A stretch of DNA of 64,000 nt from Priapulus caudatus (Eukaryota > Priapulida > Priapulimorpha > Priapulimorphida > Priapulidae). Positions within the stretch are counted from its first letter, which is position 1; every line of letters starts with the position of its first letter. A model generated the notes under the pieces. The model was not told the origin of the DNA, did not search any database, and saw nothing but the letters and a program-made list of their open reading frames with translations. Shown here piece after piece: positions 35,892-47,618 of this stretch. The position numbers and the translations under genes are program-made. The stretch spans positions 331,284-395,283 of the forward strand of contig NW_014577078.1 in assembly GCF_000485595.1 (NCBI RefSeq). Reading direction: 5' to 3'.

Positions 35892-36004
35892 CAATGTTCT
35901 ATGTTCTATGTTCAATGTTCTATGTGCTATGTTCTATGTTCTATGTTCAATGTTCTATATGCTATGTTCTATGTTCTATGTTCAATGTTCTATGTTCAAT
36001 GTTC
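35892..36004 (+). repeat. GTTCTAT/GTTCAAT minisatellite
   Basis: Short tandem units of GTTCTAT, GTTCAAT and GTGCTAT, about 7-10 bases, over 113 bases. The Met/Cys/Phe/Tyr repeat frames are artefacts. Confidence 0.95.
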
Positions 36005-36319
36005 TTGATCATATTATCAGGATCATATTATCTCTATTATTCACTCCTGATATCATCTATCTATCTGACTGTGTGTCTGTGTGTCTCTGTGTGTGTCTGT
36101 CTGTCTGCGTGCGTGCGGTGGGCGTGTTTATAAAAAGGTAAACATTAGCCTCTAGTGTAAGTGTCTGTAGTTTCTCGTGACAAAGCAAGTAGTTTTACTG
36201 TCAGCTTCTCCCTCAAAGACGGCTCATTCATTGAAATTTGTTTAAAACAAGGATTTCAAATAGTCTTCCTGTCCGCGTATTTTTTTCGACCACTAAAGTA
36301 CTTACTGGTGTTGCTTGTG

Positions 36320-36690
36320 TAACAACAAGTGTCTGAAGTAAGGCTAACATGTCTTAGAACACTCGTACAGCGGTTTTTCACAAAAAAATATACAACGATT
36401 GAAATCTGTTTGTTAACATCGTGTTGATGCGGTTACTAGCTGATGCCAATTGCTTCTCGCGAGACCCTAGCTGTCTCTGTACTTTGACATGGTAACTTGA
36501 ATAGCATTAAGCAATAGAGATGTTGTACCAGTCTAGAACCACTGCGCCACTCAGTGAAATGCCTCTTTGTCTGGTGGTCGCCGATTTCAAGTGAATTGCG
36601 GCTATACAAAAGAATGTGGCTGCATTATATGCTCTTTTATACACCATAGCAGCATAAACCCATGATATAGTAGCTTTTATGCTTGACTAA
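36320..36690 (+). repeat. Repeat family X, copy
   Basis: Same order of blocks as 26612-26945 (AAGGCTAACATGTCTTAGAA, GATGCGGTTA, CTCGCGAGACCCT, TACACCATAGCAGCATAA). Confidence 0.75.
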
Positions 36691-36842
36691 TCAGTTATAT
36701 GTTCGCTATATATATTAGGTGAAACTTTTCGATTGTGCAGTTATTTATAAAAATGTGTCGAAGCAAAAATAAGAGCCATGTCAGGAAAATTGTGTAGGTC
36801 TTCATTTTTATTAAAATGTTGAGGTTTCTGCTTCTCCTTTTA

Positions 36843-37303
36843 ACTGGGTTTACAGTATCACAAGTCCACGAGTTGATCAACTTTTTACGTTCTATCAACC
36901 TTTCTATCAGATGTTCAGCGCATTTACGTTATAGACAGTGACTGCGAGTTGGCAAACGTTTCAACATTTCAACTGCAGCATACACGCAGGGCGAAGTGGA
37001 TACGCATTTTTCATGTATTAATTTGCGCCAAGAGGAGCACGTGCCGCAGATGCGCAATGTGCGCAATTAATTTTCCCCTGGTTAGAGGGACACACACCCT
37101 GATTGGCAGTGATTGCTACTATCTGAGTGGCTGCATGGGAAAAAGTTTATCAACTCGTTGACCGAAAGTTGAGAAAATAGAACATCAGCGAGTTGAACGC
37201 TCAACTTTTACGTTTACAGTGCCTGCCGACTTTTGGTCGATTACTTGAAAACTTGATCAACTCGTCAAATTTGTAACAGAAGGTTGATAGTGTAAACCCA
37301 GCT
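36843..37303. mobile_element. Harbinger-like MITE, TTA TSD
   Basis: The left end ACTGGGTTTACAGTATCA and right end TGATAGTGTAAACCCAGCT are imperfect inverted repeats, with GAGTTGATCAACT and GATCAACTCGTC just inside. TTA at 36840-36842 and 37304-37306. Confidence 0.82.
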
Positions 37304-38895
37304 TTAGTCATTGTGGAATTCAGCATTACCAAGGCAATAACTGATAGTTTTACATGGTTTTTCATGTGTTGGCCATCAATGCCTCTAAAGAATGCAGTCT
37401 GTACGGGGAACAAGGTACATGAAAGGGTGAAGTGTCATGCTCGTATTGCAATACTAAAGTAATTCTGCAGCACTTAGTGAGACAATTCGACTGAAATGCA
37501 TGATCAGTCACTCGCGGCACAAGGTGCCTCCCACGGGCTCTCAACTGATACAATATCAGCTCACTCTACTATAACGTCTCACAACATTTAGTATCGCATT
37601 TCCACATATGTGCGTACATCAGTCGCTGGTGGCAGCTAGGTACTAGGAATCAGTTTAGTAATGTATTTCAGTAAAGAATGTATGTTGCAGTGGTGGCATT
37701 ATTGCGCGTGATGTCGCAGTGCAATGAATATGCCTATCTTACTATAAATTGGGGAATTTCTGTCTGCGTGTTTGTGTGTCCGGCTATACGTTTCCGCACC
37801 GCTCAACGGAACAAACTTGGTCGGAACATTCTACAGATAATGACACGTTGCATGGGCTATTTTTTTCACATTGCACGTTCAAAAACATTAAAAAAGTGGG
37901 AAATTTTTGCACCGAACGCGGGGCTCTAATGAAAACAAACCGCGCCACCTATCGGATCTTATATGAATTAATATATTGTTTTAACACTTTTAATAAAGAA
38001 ATTTTTTTCTAGAAATAAATATAAACGTACACGGCAGTGTCCACGGCAGTGGCAACGGGCAGTGTCTAGTTCACTAGCGTAATTAAACTGTCATTGTAAG
38101 TACATCGTCTAAGCAGCCTGCGGGTAATACTTGTAGTTTTTTAAGATCTCTTAAAATCCGGAAGGATGTTGTGCGTCATACCAGATTTCCTGAAAGGAAT
38201 GCAATGTTTAGTATGTCTAGTTTTAAAAGTAAAATGTTAAGAAACATGAGTGGCATCTAACAATGATACGTGAAAGTTAGCATTGATTGGTCTAAAACAA
38301 ATCAGACAAGGTGGACGAATGAAAGAAAACGATTTCTTTGCTAGTGTCATGTTATAAATATAAAGAATGAGGAATACGAGCATTACAAGTACGAACAAAA
38401 TTTCCCTGACGATTCACACCATGCTCTTTGTACTTGTTTATGTCGGGGCAATTTTGTATAAAATCTACTGACAATGTATTGATAATCAGCACATTTCACA
38501 TTATGTTATTGTAGATTAATTCAATAACAAGTAGGGAAGCTCCATCTTCATATTGTTGCTGAATGTTGAAAAATGGATGTCAATTTGGAATCCATTCACT
38601 GCATGCACATTAAGCATAGACAAGTACCCCCCCCCCTCCCTGATTTCAGTTGCCCCTTGGACATTTGGTAACATTTGGATGGGCTGGAGGTGTTTTCGTA
38701 AGGCGTTTATTGCAGAAACTGGAGAAATTGAGGCTTTATTTTTGTTTGTGGGGCTTCTGTTCATCATAAACTTTCCAAAAATATCACCGTTACAAGTAAG
38801 GGTTTGCATATCACAGCGTCCTGAACATCTGTTGGCCTTGGTTAGTGGTTGCAGCAGTTTGTATGCAGGAAGCAAGAGACAGAGCAGTCAGTATA

Positions 38896-38923
38896 TATGT
38901 GTGCGTGTGTGTGTGTGTGTGTG
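38896..38923. repeat. (GT)n microsatellite
   Basis: Short GT tract in noncoding sequence. Confidence 0.9.
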
Positions 38924-39599
38924 GGAGGCTGAGCGTGTGCAGACATGTGTGCATAGTGTGCCTCAGCAGCAGTGCTCTGTACCACAACAGCAATCCATAG
39001 GCTTGGTTGACATACTTCGAAATCTGAAGCCAGTGGATCACCTTACGGTATCACGTCTCTGGAGACTGCAGGAGTTAACTGTATATGAGTAAAAAAAAAG
39101 AATTCGACAGAATCCCCCATGAACATGCATTTCTCCACCTAATATATATGTATAAGGCAAGATGGCATCAGGATCGCTGCCTCAGATGCAAATTTATTAA
39201 CGATAATGCAATGAACCTGAACTTGAACTCCACTAAAAATCCAATAACATTCATGCGTGCTGCTTTCTCCTACACATAATCGCAATCCAGATAGTTACTG
39301 TATTGTATTTGCACTGAAGCTTACGCAAGGACTTCATGTGTAAAATTCTGCCACTTGTCAAACCTATTGTAAAAAGGTGCCATGCAGTGCACGATGCCTA
39401 CCATTAGGTCATTTTTTAAAGGCATTTAGGGTGTTTTTACTATTTTAATGTTTTGCCATATATAAGATACTGTCATTGTCCAGTAGTTCAAACCTTTCTC
39501 CACACTTCGTGAGTGCGTGAAAGCGTGTATTCTATGTGCCAGTACCGCTCAGATGGCAACAACGGTTTTCCTGTGTGCAACCATATAACTGATATATAC

Positions 39600-39614
39600 A
39601 TACATACGCACGCA

Positions 39615-39665
<51 letters not shown>
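39600..39665. repeat. (ACGC)n(CA)n microsatellite
   Basis: ACGC units followed by CA units. Confidence 0.95.
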
Positions 39666-39666
<1 letters not shown>

Positions 39667-40122
39667 ACTGATGAAAATGCACACTTGCCCAATTGCACAA
39701 AGCAAGTAACAGCAATGTTTGGCAGCATTTTATTGAAAAGTGCCCCTGAATGTGACTCGAGGGATTGTAAATATAGGTATGCATTCCATAATTAGTAGAA
39801 TCACTGTTTTCCCTGTCATTTTATTATTATACAGCATGGTATTGTCCATTTCTATACCAATAGAATCAATACTAATTCACCCTGTTTATAACTGGTAGGA
39901 ACACGTTGATGCAGAATTGGCTCATGAGTGCAATTTTAATTGTTGATTGTAAGTGGTGAAACGTAAAGTGCACTCTGATTAGCTCAGGTCTCAAAACTCA
40001 GCTAGTAAGAACGTGCGAAGTACAAAGACAGCATGTTTACAGTATAGACTGTACCCTCTTTCTACACTTTATTAAGAGAGTATAGAAAAGGTACTAATCT
40101 AATGTATACTAAATTATATATT

Positions 40123-40424
40123 CAGGGTTCTGCCCGGAATTTTTTAGTGCCGGGTGCATCCAGTTGCGACTTTTGCAAGCGCCGTAGGCGCGAAGCCAAT
40201 CTAGGGGGGTCCGGGGGCATGCCCCCCCCTGAAAATTTTGGATTTTTGATAGTCTGAAACTCAATTTCCTGCATTCTGAGCAATAAAATACCCATATATC
40301 AGACTTCTTCTTTTTCTTTTTTTTATATTAAAAATTAGTGCCGGGCGGAGATATATAGTGCCGGGCGGCAACCGCGAGTGCCGGGCACACCCGCCCACCG
40401 CCGCCCACTGTGGGCAGAACCCTG
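40123..40424. mobile_element. hAT-like MITE, 5-bp TSD ATATT
   Basis: The left end CAGGGTTCTGCCC and right end GGGCAGAACCCTG are a perfect 13-bp inverted pair; ATATT at 40118-40122 and 40425-40429. The interior has AGTGCCGGG repeats and GGGGGGTCCGGGGGCATGCC. Confidence 0.92.
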
Positions 40425-41520
40425 ATATTCTAATGTTCTATGTTGCAATCTAATAAAAATTGTGATAAATACTAAACAACATTTTTTTGTAAAAGAAATT
40501 GTGAATAAAATTATTTTTTTTACATTATTCTGTAATCAGAACATGCAGTGACAATGGCGACTGAGTGGAATGACAGTAACATGAAGAATTATTTCAAAAG
40601 CGGGATTGACTATTCTAATTAATGGCATATTAAAAACAAATGTGTGGGTTGTAAAAAGTGCTGTAACTATAACGGGGAGGGGGCAGAGTGTGGGCAAGTG
40701 TCAAGAGGGGCAGTTGCCTCTGCAGACTCATGTAATTGTATTGCTAATGGAGACTGCCGACAGTCAAATGTCAAGAACACAAGCTGCACGACCTTTGCCC
40801 CCTTAAACAAAATGAGTTGGCTATGTGTCTCATTGAATGGACTTCTTTTATCTGCTTGCCACTAAGTTACACTCAGTATTGAAGTAAGCCCCCTAAACTA
40901 ATACTTGTGTTCGTCTGTCATGTCATTAGCGGGCCCCTAATATCTTAACTTTTAGGACCCAGCTGGATACTACTTTCTTCGGTAGGTTTTCATCACCGCA
41001 TGTACGTGCACACGCACACGCACGTGGACAGACATTTGTACGTTCGCACGTATGTACGCTTGGATAGTGGCACTACCGATGTACCTGAATATGTTAGTTT
41101 TTTCCAACTCTTCTCCATGCAGGGTTTTGTTTTGGTATGTTTTTTGGATTGATGCTCATAACCTTGATTTATTTATATGGACTTTGACTACTGTGGAAGC
41201 TCTGATGGATGTCAATTCTCAGGTATTGCATTGCGTGTTTTGGTTTGTCTGAATGTAGGGTGATATGCTCAATGTCAATGTCTTCCGATTACCTCCCCAG
41301 CAGAGTTAGATCAATCGTTGTACACCTCCGCAATGTCATACACATGTAATATAGTTGTGGTAGGCATAAAAGTGTTATCTATGATCTTACACAGCAAAAT
41401 TATGATCTTATTCAACAGACCAAGTAACCCCGTCTAGTTTTCATAAAATAACCCCAGCATTATCATCTGTTTAAAGCTGTTATTTCGTCATCATTGCTTA
41501 TTAATGTACAATCTAGAAAA

Positions 41521-41790
41521 TATATATAGCGAAATATAGTCTCACCTAATAGCAGATAGGTTATTTATTATACAAACGTAAAAAGCACTAAGAGTTTATG
41601 CTGTTATGGCATTAAAAAATTGCAGTTGAACACGTCGTAACACCATCGAAAATTTGATATAGTAACAATTAATGTGCAGATGGTGCCTTCAAAGCAAGTG
41701 CACCTAATCCGAACAAAAGGGCATCTGGTTCCCTGTAGTGAAATCGTTGAAATCTTAGTGTAATTATCGTGAGAAAGTCCGAGATTTACC
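41521..41790 (-). repeat. Repeat family X, minus-strand copy
   Basis: The reverse complement reads CAGATGCCCTTTTGTTCGGA, then GAAGGCACCATCTGCA, then AACAGCATAAACTCTTAGTG, then AGGTGAGACTATATTTCGC, in the same order as 59177-59570. Confidence 0.7.
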
Positions 41791-42309
41791 AAAAAATGTT
41801 GGGGAAATCAAAACGAGTAATCAGAATTCGAATCGTGTACATGGTTTGGTGAATATAGCGAAGTACCAAAGTTTCAAAACGATCATCTCACAAATAAATT
41901 GAGAAATTAATAAATTTAAACAAGTTTAGTCTGACCTGTCAGCGTAGACATTACTGAATACTAATTGCTTCAGCATGAAAATTATTATGAGTTTCTGCTG
42001 TTATAGACTATAAAACAGTAAATGAACAGCAAAAGTGCGACTGCTATCTTGTGATTAGCGATAATAGCATTTTAAAATGCTCCCACAAAAGCAAGTGCAG
42101 GTAGTTACGTGGCACATATATTAATAGACTGGTACCTATCTCAAATGTAAACAAAGGAAATTAACCTAGTGTAGCGATAGGATTCCGGTCAATGTCATCT
42201 CGCTAGAGCAAAAATCAAGTGCTAGTTTTGTTGACACATACTGAACTGTCTAATTGTATCACCGCGACGAAGTCGGCGCGGATACTATGGTTTCATGTCT
42301 CGCGTACCA

Positions 42310-42580
42310 AAACCAGGTCACTACGACCTTTATTTGACCTTGACCTTGACCTTGATCATATTTCCCTTCCGAAGTATACCAAGTTTGGTCGTGCTAGGTC
42401 AATTAGGGGCCGAGTTATAGAGACACATCTTGGGGAGAAGGTGTGTCGCTTACCAAAACCAGGTCACTGCAACCTTTATTTGACATTGACCTTGACCTTC
42501 ATCATATTTCCCTTCCGCTCTATAACTCGGCCCCTAATTGACCTAGCGCAACCAAACTTCGTATACTTACACATCTTGGG
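42310..42580. repeat. GACCTT-rich duplicated block with inverted part
   Basis: ACCAAAACCAGGTCACT followed by TTGACCTTGACCTT occurs at about 42307 and 42453. The segment TAGGTCAATTAGGGGCCGAG (42394) is inverted at about 42523-42545. Probably an old repeat; the family is not known. Confidence 0.65.
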
Positions 42581-43181
42581 GAGAACACGGGGGATACATG
42601 TAGTTGGCGACAACTGCCCTTTCTAGTTTGAAATGCAAATAGATGCACATATTGATAAAAAGAATGAAATGTGAGTGTTCTGTGACACGTTAGCCATACA
42701 CTTGTTGTTATGGTAGAAATGCTGGTAAGTATCAGAACGGTCAAAACGAAAATATGAAAATGGGTGGTGAAAACGTGAAATTTTCAGTTTAGGACATGCT
42801 AGCATTGGTCTAGAATCTATACATTTGCTGTTACTCAATCAATAACAGTTGAAGTATCAGAAAGGTTTGGAAAACATGAGAACGGTCAGAAATTTTGTTT
42901 GAAATCATTACTTTAAATGTGCTGAAATTCGAGAAAAATAAATTAGTTCTCTCAATAAAGCATTTATATTGAACATGTTTAGAAATGCTTCCCGGATAGT
43001 AAATATCAGTTAGAAAACTTTTTACAGATACTGCAGTGTTCTGACATGCATTTCTGACGCCTACTTCGATAGCTATTTCTTACAGTCATGTATTTTGTAT
43101 TCTTGAGCATTATATAACGATCATGATGCTAATGATTGTTTTTGTACTTGTAATTGTATTGAGGTTGACTTCTAATAGGCC

Positions 43182-43826
43182 CATTGATTATGCAATGTTG
43201 ACGAATGCTAGAGTAACTGGCACCTTGTGTAGTTAATAAGTACATTACCTTATAGTTATAGCCAAACGCGTATTACTTTGTCCAATATCACTGCTGGTTA
43301 CATTACAAACAAGACTTGAAATCGGTTGTTGATATGTATCAACGTATCATTTACGTGCCGTAAATCTCATCCAGGAGTTCAGCGATGACGTAAACATTTG
43401 TGCGGCCCGTATTTTTTGGATGCCAGATGAAACGGAGGTGTCAGCGGTGTAACCACGGCCACGGACTAAACATGGAAATAGAGTAAAACACACGTACTAA
43501 TCACGGACGCACAAATGGCAGCCCTGACAAAAAGTTCCTTATCACGAGCGTCCATGTTTTCGAAATCACTGATGATAGCATTGCGTACGGCCGAGCATGC
43601 GTGCGAAAATGTCCGGTGCACAATAAATCTGTATCACACCCGGTTCGCCGGCAGCAGTTTGAAACTGTAAACAACTGATTTTTGGACTGCGGATTTCAAT
43701 TAGACATTTCTTAGTAACCAGCAGTGATATTGGACAAACTAAACACGTTTTGCTATAAGGTAATGTACTTATTAACTACACAAGGTGCCAGTTACTCTAG
43801 CATTCGTCAACATTGCATAATCAATG
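43182..43826. mobile_element. Element with inverted repeats of about 115 bp
   Basis: The left arm starts CATTGATTATGCAATGTTGA and runs to about 43297 (CACTGCTGGTTAC). The right arm runs from GTAACCAGCAGTGATATTGG (about 43713) to TTGCATAATCAATG. They are near-perfect inverted copies apart from a small indel. No clear TSD could be fixed. There is no transposase frame in the roughly 410-bp interior, so it is non-autonomous. Confidence 0.85.
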
Positions 43827-44599
43827 TACCTATTATTCCTTTAACACAGTTACCTACACGAGTAGAACCGTGTTGCAATACATCGAGAGACGTGCCACGG
43901 TCCACTACTCTCTAGTACGCGAGAAGAACTAAACGAGTTTTCCATTATCTTACATCGCCCTCCTTTCCAAGATATCAAACTAGAATACATAAAGGTAAAT
44001 GAACAGCATTAAACAATATGTTGCTAAATTAACAACACTATTGAATTACGACCATTATGGGAGACCCTACACATACATAGTCACTAAATCCTGCAGGTGC
44101 ATGGTTTCCCATTACTTCCTGACCTTGGAACAGGTTTAGAACAGGCTTCAGATGTGACTTTCTTTATATCCTCGCTGTTGTCATTCACGACAATGGGATT
44201 AATTTGTCATCTGCACAGTCAGTCCGGGTTTCAAGTGTATATATGGTATTTCAATGTGCGAATGGATGCTTGGAATTGCAGTTATTGCCTTCTCGTAGGT
44301 ATCCGACTCTGAACCTTTATGGATATATTGATCTCTGGAGTGATCGGTGACCATTTCGAAGTTCCTGCAGTTAGACAGGAATCTACGTTTAAGCATAATT
44401 CGATTTCTCACAGACAGTAGGCTAGAAGGAAGACTGCATGATAACATACTTTAGATTTCTTCAGGTTACGTTCTTGGAGCACACTTTATTTATTCCATTT
44501 TCTTGTCCACCTGGTTCGTCTACATTGAGGACAGGATTTGCTCAGCTATCTGGCGTTTACTGTGCTAGTTGCAGATGCCAGTCTTAGCCTAGGTCATTC

Positions 44600-45060
44600 T
44601 TGTGTGCTGGGACTACTTCATTCGCCTGGTATCCATATAGGTGGATTGTAGGGGGTTCTACCCATACCCTTGTGGGGCGTGTTCCTGATGGATAACAGAC
44701 CGTGAGTCCACTTTTCAAAGTCCACTTTACCATTTGCTACACAACTGCGTAGTAGGTGCTTTGCCTGTTTTACTGCATTCTTTGCGAACGCATTACACTG
44801 CGGGTAATATGGGGATGAGGATATATCTATCTCACTCCCCACCTTACACAGAGGTCTTGGAATACACTTGATGGAAGTGGTAGTCCATCTTCAGCATTTA
44901 GCACTCAGGTACTGCTGTGTCAGTGAATTATCAGTCTTAGGTCATGGATCGTGGAATTACATCATTTGAGTGAATCTCACGCATTATGAACCAGCCAGAT
45001 AACCAGTCGGTGACTATCAGAAATGTGCGACCATCACAATCGGCAAAGTCGTAATTTGTA
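44600..45060 (-). pseudogene. Gypsy-type retrotransposon integrase fragment
   Basis: Minus-strand remnant of a retroviral-type integrase core. An upstream frame near 45059-44942 reads DFADCDGRTFLIVTDWLSGW, matching the start of the core domain. A second frame (44842-44618) reads SSPYYPQCNAFAKNAVKQAK then RNTPHKGMGRTP, matching the catalytic-Glu region where the usual pattern is PxSNGxAE. Here Asn-Ala-Phe-Ala-Lys replaces that pattern, so the catalytic Glu is lost. The two parts are separated by stops and frame changes. No LTR pair, RT or gag was found nearby. Confidence 0.85.
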
Positions 45061-45235
45061 AGGCGCAATTTGTAACTTGATTCTCGCTATAATCAAATAT
45101 GCTATGCTGTTACGATGTATTCAAATCCAATTTTCTATGCTATAACTGTATAAAATCTTAGTGTTTTTCAGGTTAGTGTAAACAGTGATATATCTGCTGT
45201 AAGGTGAGACTATATTGCGCTAAATTTGTTCAGAT
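45055..45235 (+). repeat. Repeat family X, 3' part
   Basis: TATGCTATGCTGTTACGATG, then TCTTAGTGTTTTTCAGGTTA, then AAGGTGAGACTATATTGCGC, similar to 59430-59570. Confidence 0.7.
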
Positions 45236-46386
45236 TGAGCGTTTCTGAGCAATATACCTTCTTATATACCTTTTATATTAGTTTGTTCACAGTGGTGTGC
45301 CTGTGGTAAGAATGTGTGACTTTGGTTTTAGATATTAAATACCGCCACAAGACGACACAATGCTAGACTACACACCAAATTTTGCAGTTCGATATTTGCT
45401 AGTTAAATTTTTTAATGTTTTCAAACTGTAATTGATCCACGTTTTCAGCCTGGAACACTTACTCATTTTTTACTTTAAAAGAAGGGCATGTTTTTATACT
45501 AAATAAACATTTTTATGGTTCAATACAAATATTGTGCAAAAATTGTTTATGCATACTAGCTTCCCAAATATAGATGTTAGAAACATTTTATCGGATATAG
45601 TTTGGTGCATCATCTTTGGTGCTGATATTTACCACAGTGCCTTCGAGTTTTCAAATGAGAATGTTCTTTTGTGATTAAAGTGATTACGTCACCGTAAATA
45701 GTAAAACTAAAAAAAATATCTCCACTTTTTCACAAAATGTAAGTAGTTCTGTTCACTTTTTATGGTTAAATTGCTGCATTATACTTTCTATATTCCTATA
45801 TTATTTGATGTAAACATACACTCGTGACTCATACATAGCCCATAGCAAGCAATTCTAAGGAAGCGTTTCACTTCCCTATCCCAGGTTCTCGGTTTATCAG
45901 GTGCGGTAGTGGCACCCGTTTCTTAAGGGTAGCATCAGGTTGCGCCGATAGATTCCACGATAGATAGGCTAGTACGAGAGGTAGCGCAGATAGATCACAC
46001 GATAGATAACACGAACACAGTATTATAAAGCTACTCCTCGTTTGTTCTATTAAACCACAGAATATTCTCTATACTACATACTACATAGATGACTACACAG
46101 ATGACTACGCACACACAGAATCGTAACCGAGCATCAGTAATTTCGTACCTTAGCGCGGCAGTTCACGGCGACGCTTGGCCGGGGTGAAGGTGAACGGTAG
46201 AAGATGGACGGAGAAATATAGCGGACTACGTGTGAGAGTAACAAGGCACGATAGGAGCGGGACAACAACTGGACTGTTCGGTTCAAAAGATCAGAGCCAA
46301 GTCGTTTTCTACCTGCGAGTTTGGCGTCAACAATTCTGGACCCTAGAGACGGGCCAGGTGGACATCACGGCGGAATCACCATTATG

Positions 46387-47593
46387 TGTCATGGAATGAT
46401 TTTTTATGGTGATTGCGTTCGTGCCGCAAACTAATATGTGCTATCTGTGAAGCCCTCATTTGCTTATGGTGATTGCGTTCGTGCGGCGAACTAATATGTG
46501 CTATCTGTGAAGCCGGCGCTTTCCTACACATTTAATGTCAGGTTAATAATATCAAATCGTCCAGGTTTTTTAGCTCATCTGACGTAGTCAGATGCAGCTT
46601 GTAGAATCGCATGATCGTCCGTGCGTGCGTGCGTGCGTGCGTCAACAGTTTGGCACAAATCTTAACGACAGGCATTTTGCAAACGAATAGGTAAGCATCA
46701 TCCCTTTACCTAACACAAGTCCGTGGGAGGGCCGGGAGGCCCACGCTGAAATAGAGAGGCTGCCACCTGTAAATTTCACTGTGACTTGTAGCCTCATACA
46801 TTCCAGGCAATGTATAATCTACAGCAAGACCCGGCAGTCAAATTCTTTCTAACAGTAAACAAATCCATGTTTAACCGCTCCTGAGGGTAAAAGGTTATCG
46901 CGACACTTACTGCTTCGCATGTCAGCAGAAAGTACATTTCATGGTCCTTTCAATAAAGCCATTAAAATGCTAGGTCACAGCTGAAACAAAAAAGTTTTTC
47001 AATCGCTCCGTCAGACCATGTCCTCAGAAAATGTCTACAATCTGCCCTGTGCCCCATTGACCTTTGACCTGTAACCTCCAATTTCGGCACAATGATGGCT
47101 TTTCCTACCATGATGCTATACACCGGGCAACTATCACGAGCCTAGGTCGAGCCGTTTAGATTTGTGCCGCAATTCTGCATTTCCTCCCTATAATAAGTTA
47201 AGGAGGGAATGTTCCCGCGTTCGTTTACACTCTTGACCTTTGACCTTTAGCCCCAGCTTCGAGATCCCAACTCGTTTTCGGATTACGCCCCCCCCCCGCG
47301 TGACCGTACGTCGAGCGGTTAAGATTTGTGCCCAACTTGTACGCACGCAGCGCACGGACGAACGGACGATCATGCGATTCTACAAGCTGCACTGACTACG
47401 TCAGATGAGCTAAAAAACCTGGACGATTTGATATTATTATCCTGCACTTAATTGTGTAGGAAAGCGCCGGCTTCACAGATAGCACATATTAGTTCGCCGC
47501 ACGAACGCAATCACCATAAGCAAATGAGGGCTTCACAGATAGCACATATTAGTTTGCGGCCAACGCAATCCCATAAAAAATCATTCCATACAC
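46387..47593. mobile_element. Foldback-like composite with arms of about 280 bp
   Basis: The left arm 46387-46671 and right arm 47318-47593 are inverted copies. The outer part has two direct repeats of a unit of about 61 bp (GGTGATTGCGTTCGTGC … GCTATCTGTGAAGCC). The inner part is the 5' end of repeat family 1 (TTTAGCTCATCTGACGTAG). The 646-bp centre is family 1 interior in minus orientation. The right arm ends at an assembly gap, so a real foldback element and an assembly artefact are both possible. Confidence 0.75.
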
Positions 47594-47618
47594 NNNNNNN
47601 NNNNNNNNNNNNNNNNNN
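47594..47618. other. Assembly gap (25 N)
   Basis: 25 Ns directly after the right arm of the inverted repeat and before a noisy near-duplicate of its interior. Confidence 0.99.

Noticed and set aside
38553-39092. 180-codon plus-strand and 119-codon minus-strand frames
   Set aside because: No recognisable domain; the plus frame crosses a GT microsatellite, both strands are open by composition, and no splice or start evidence.
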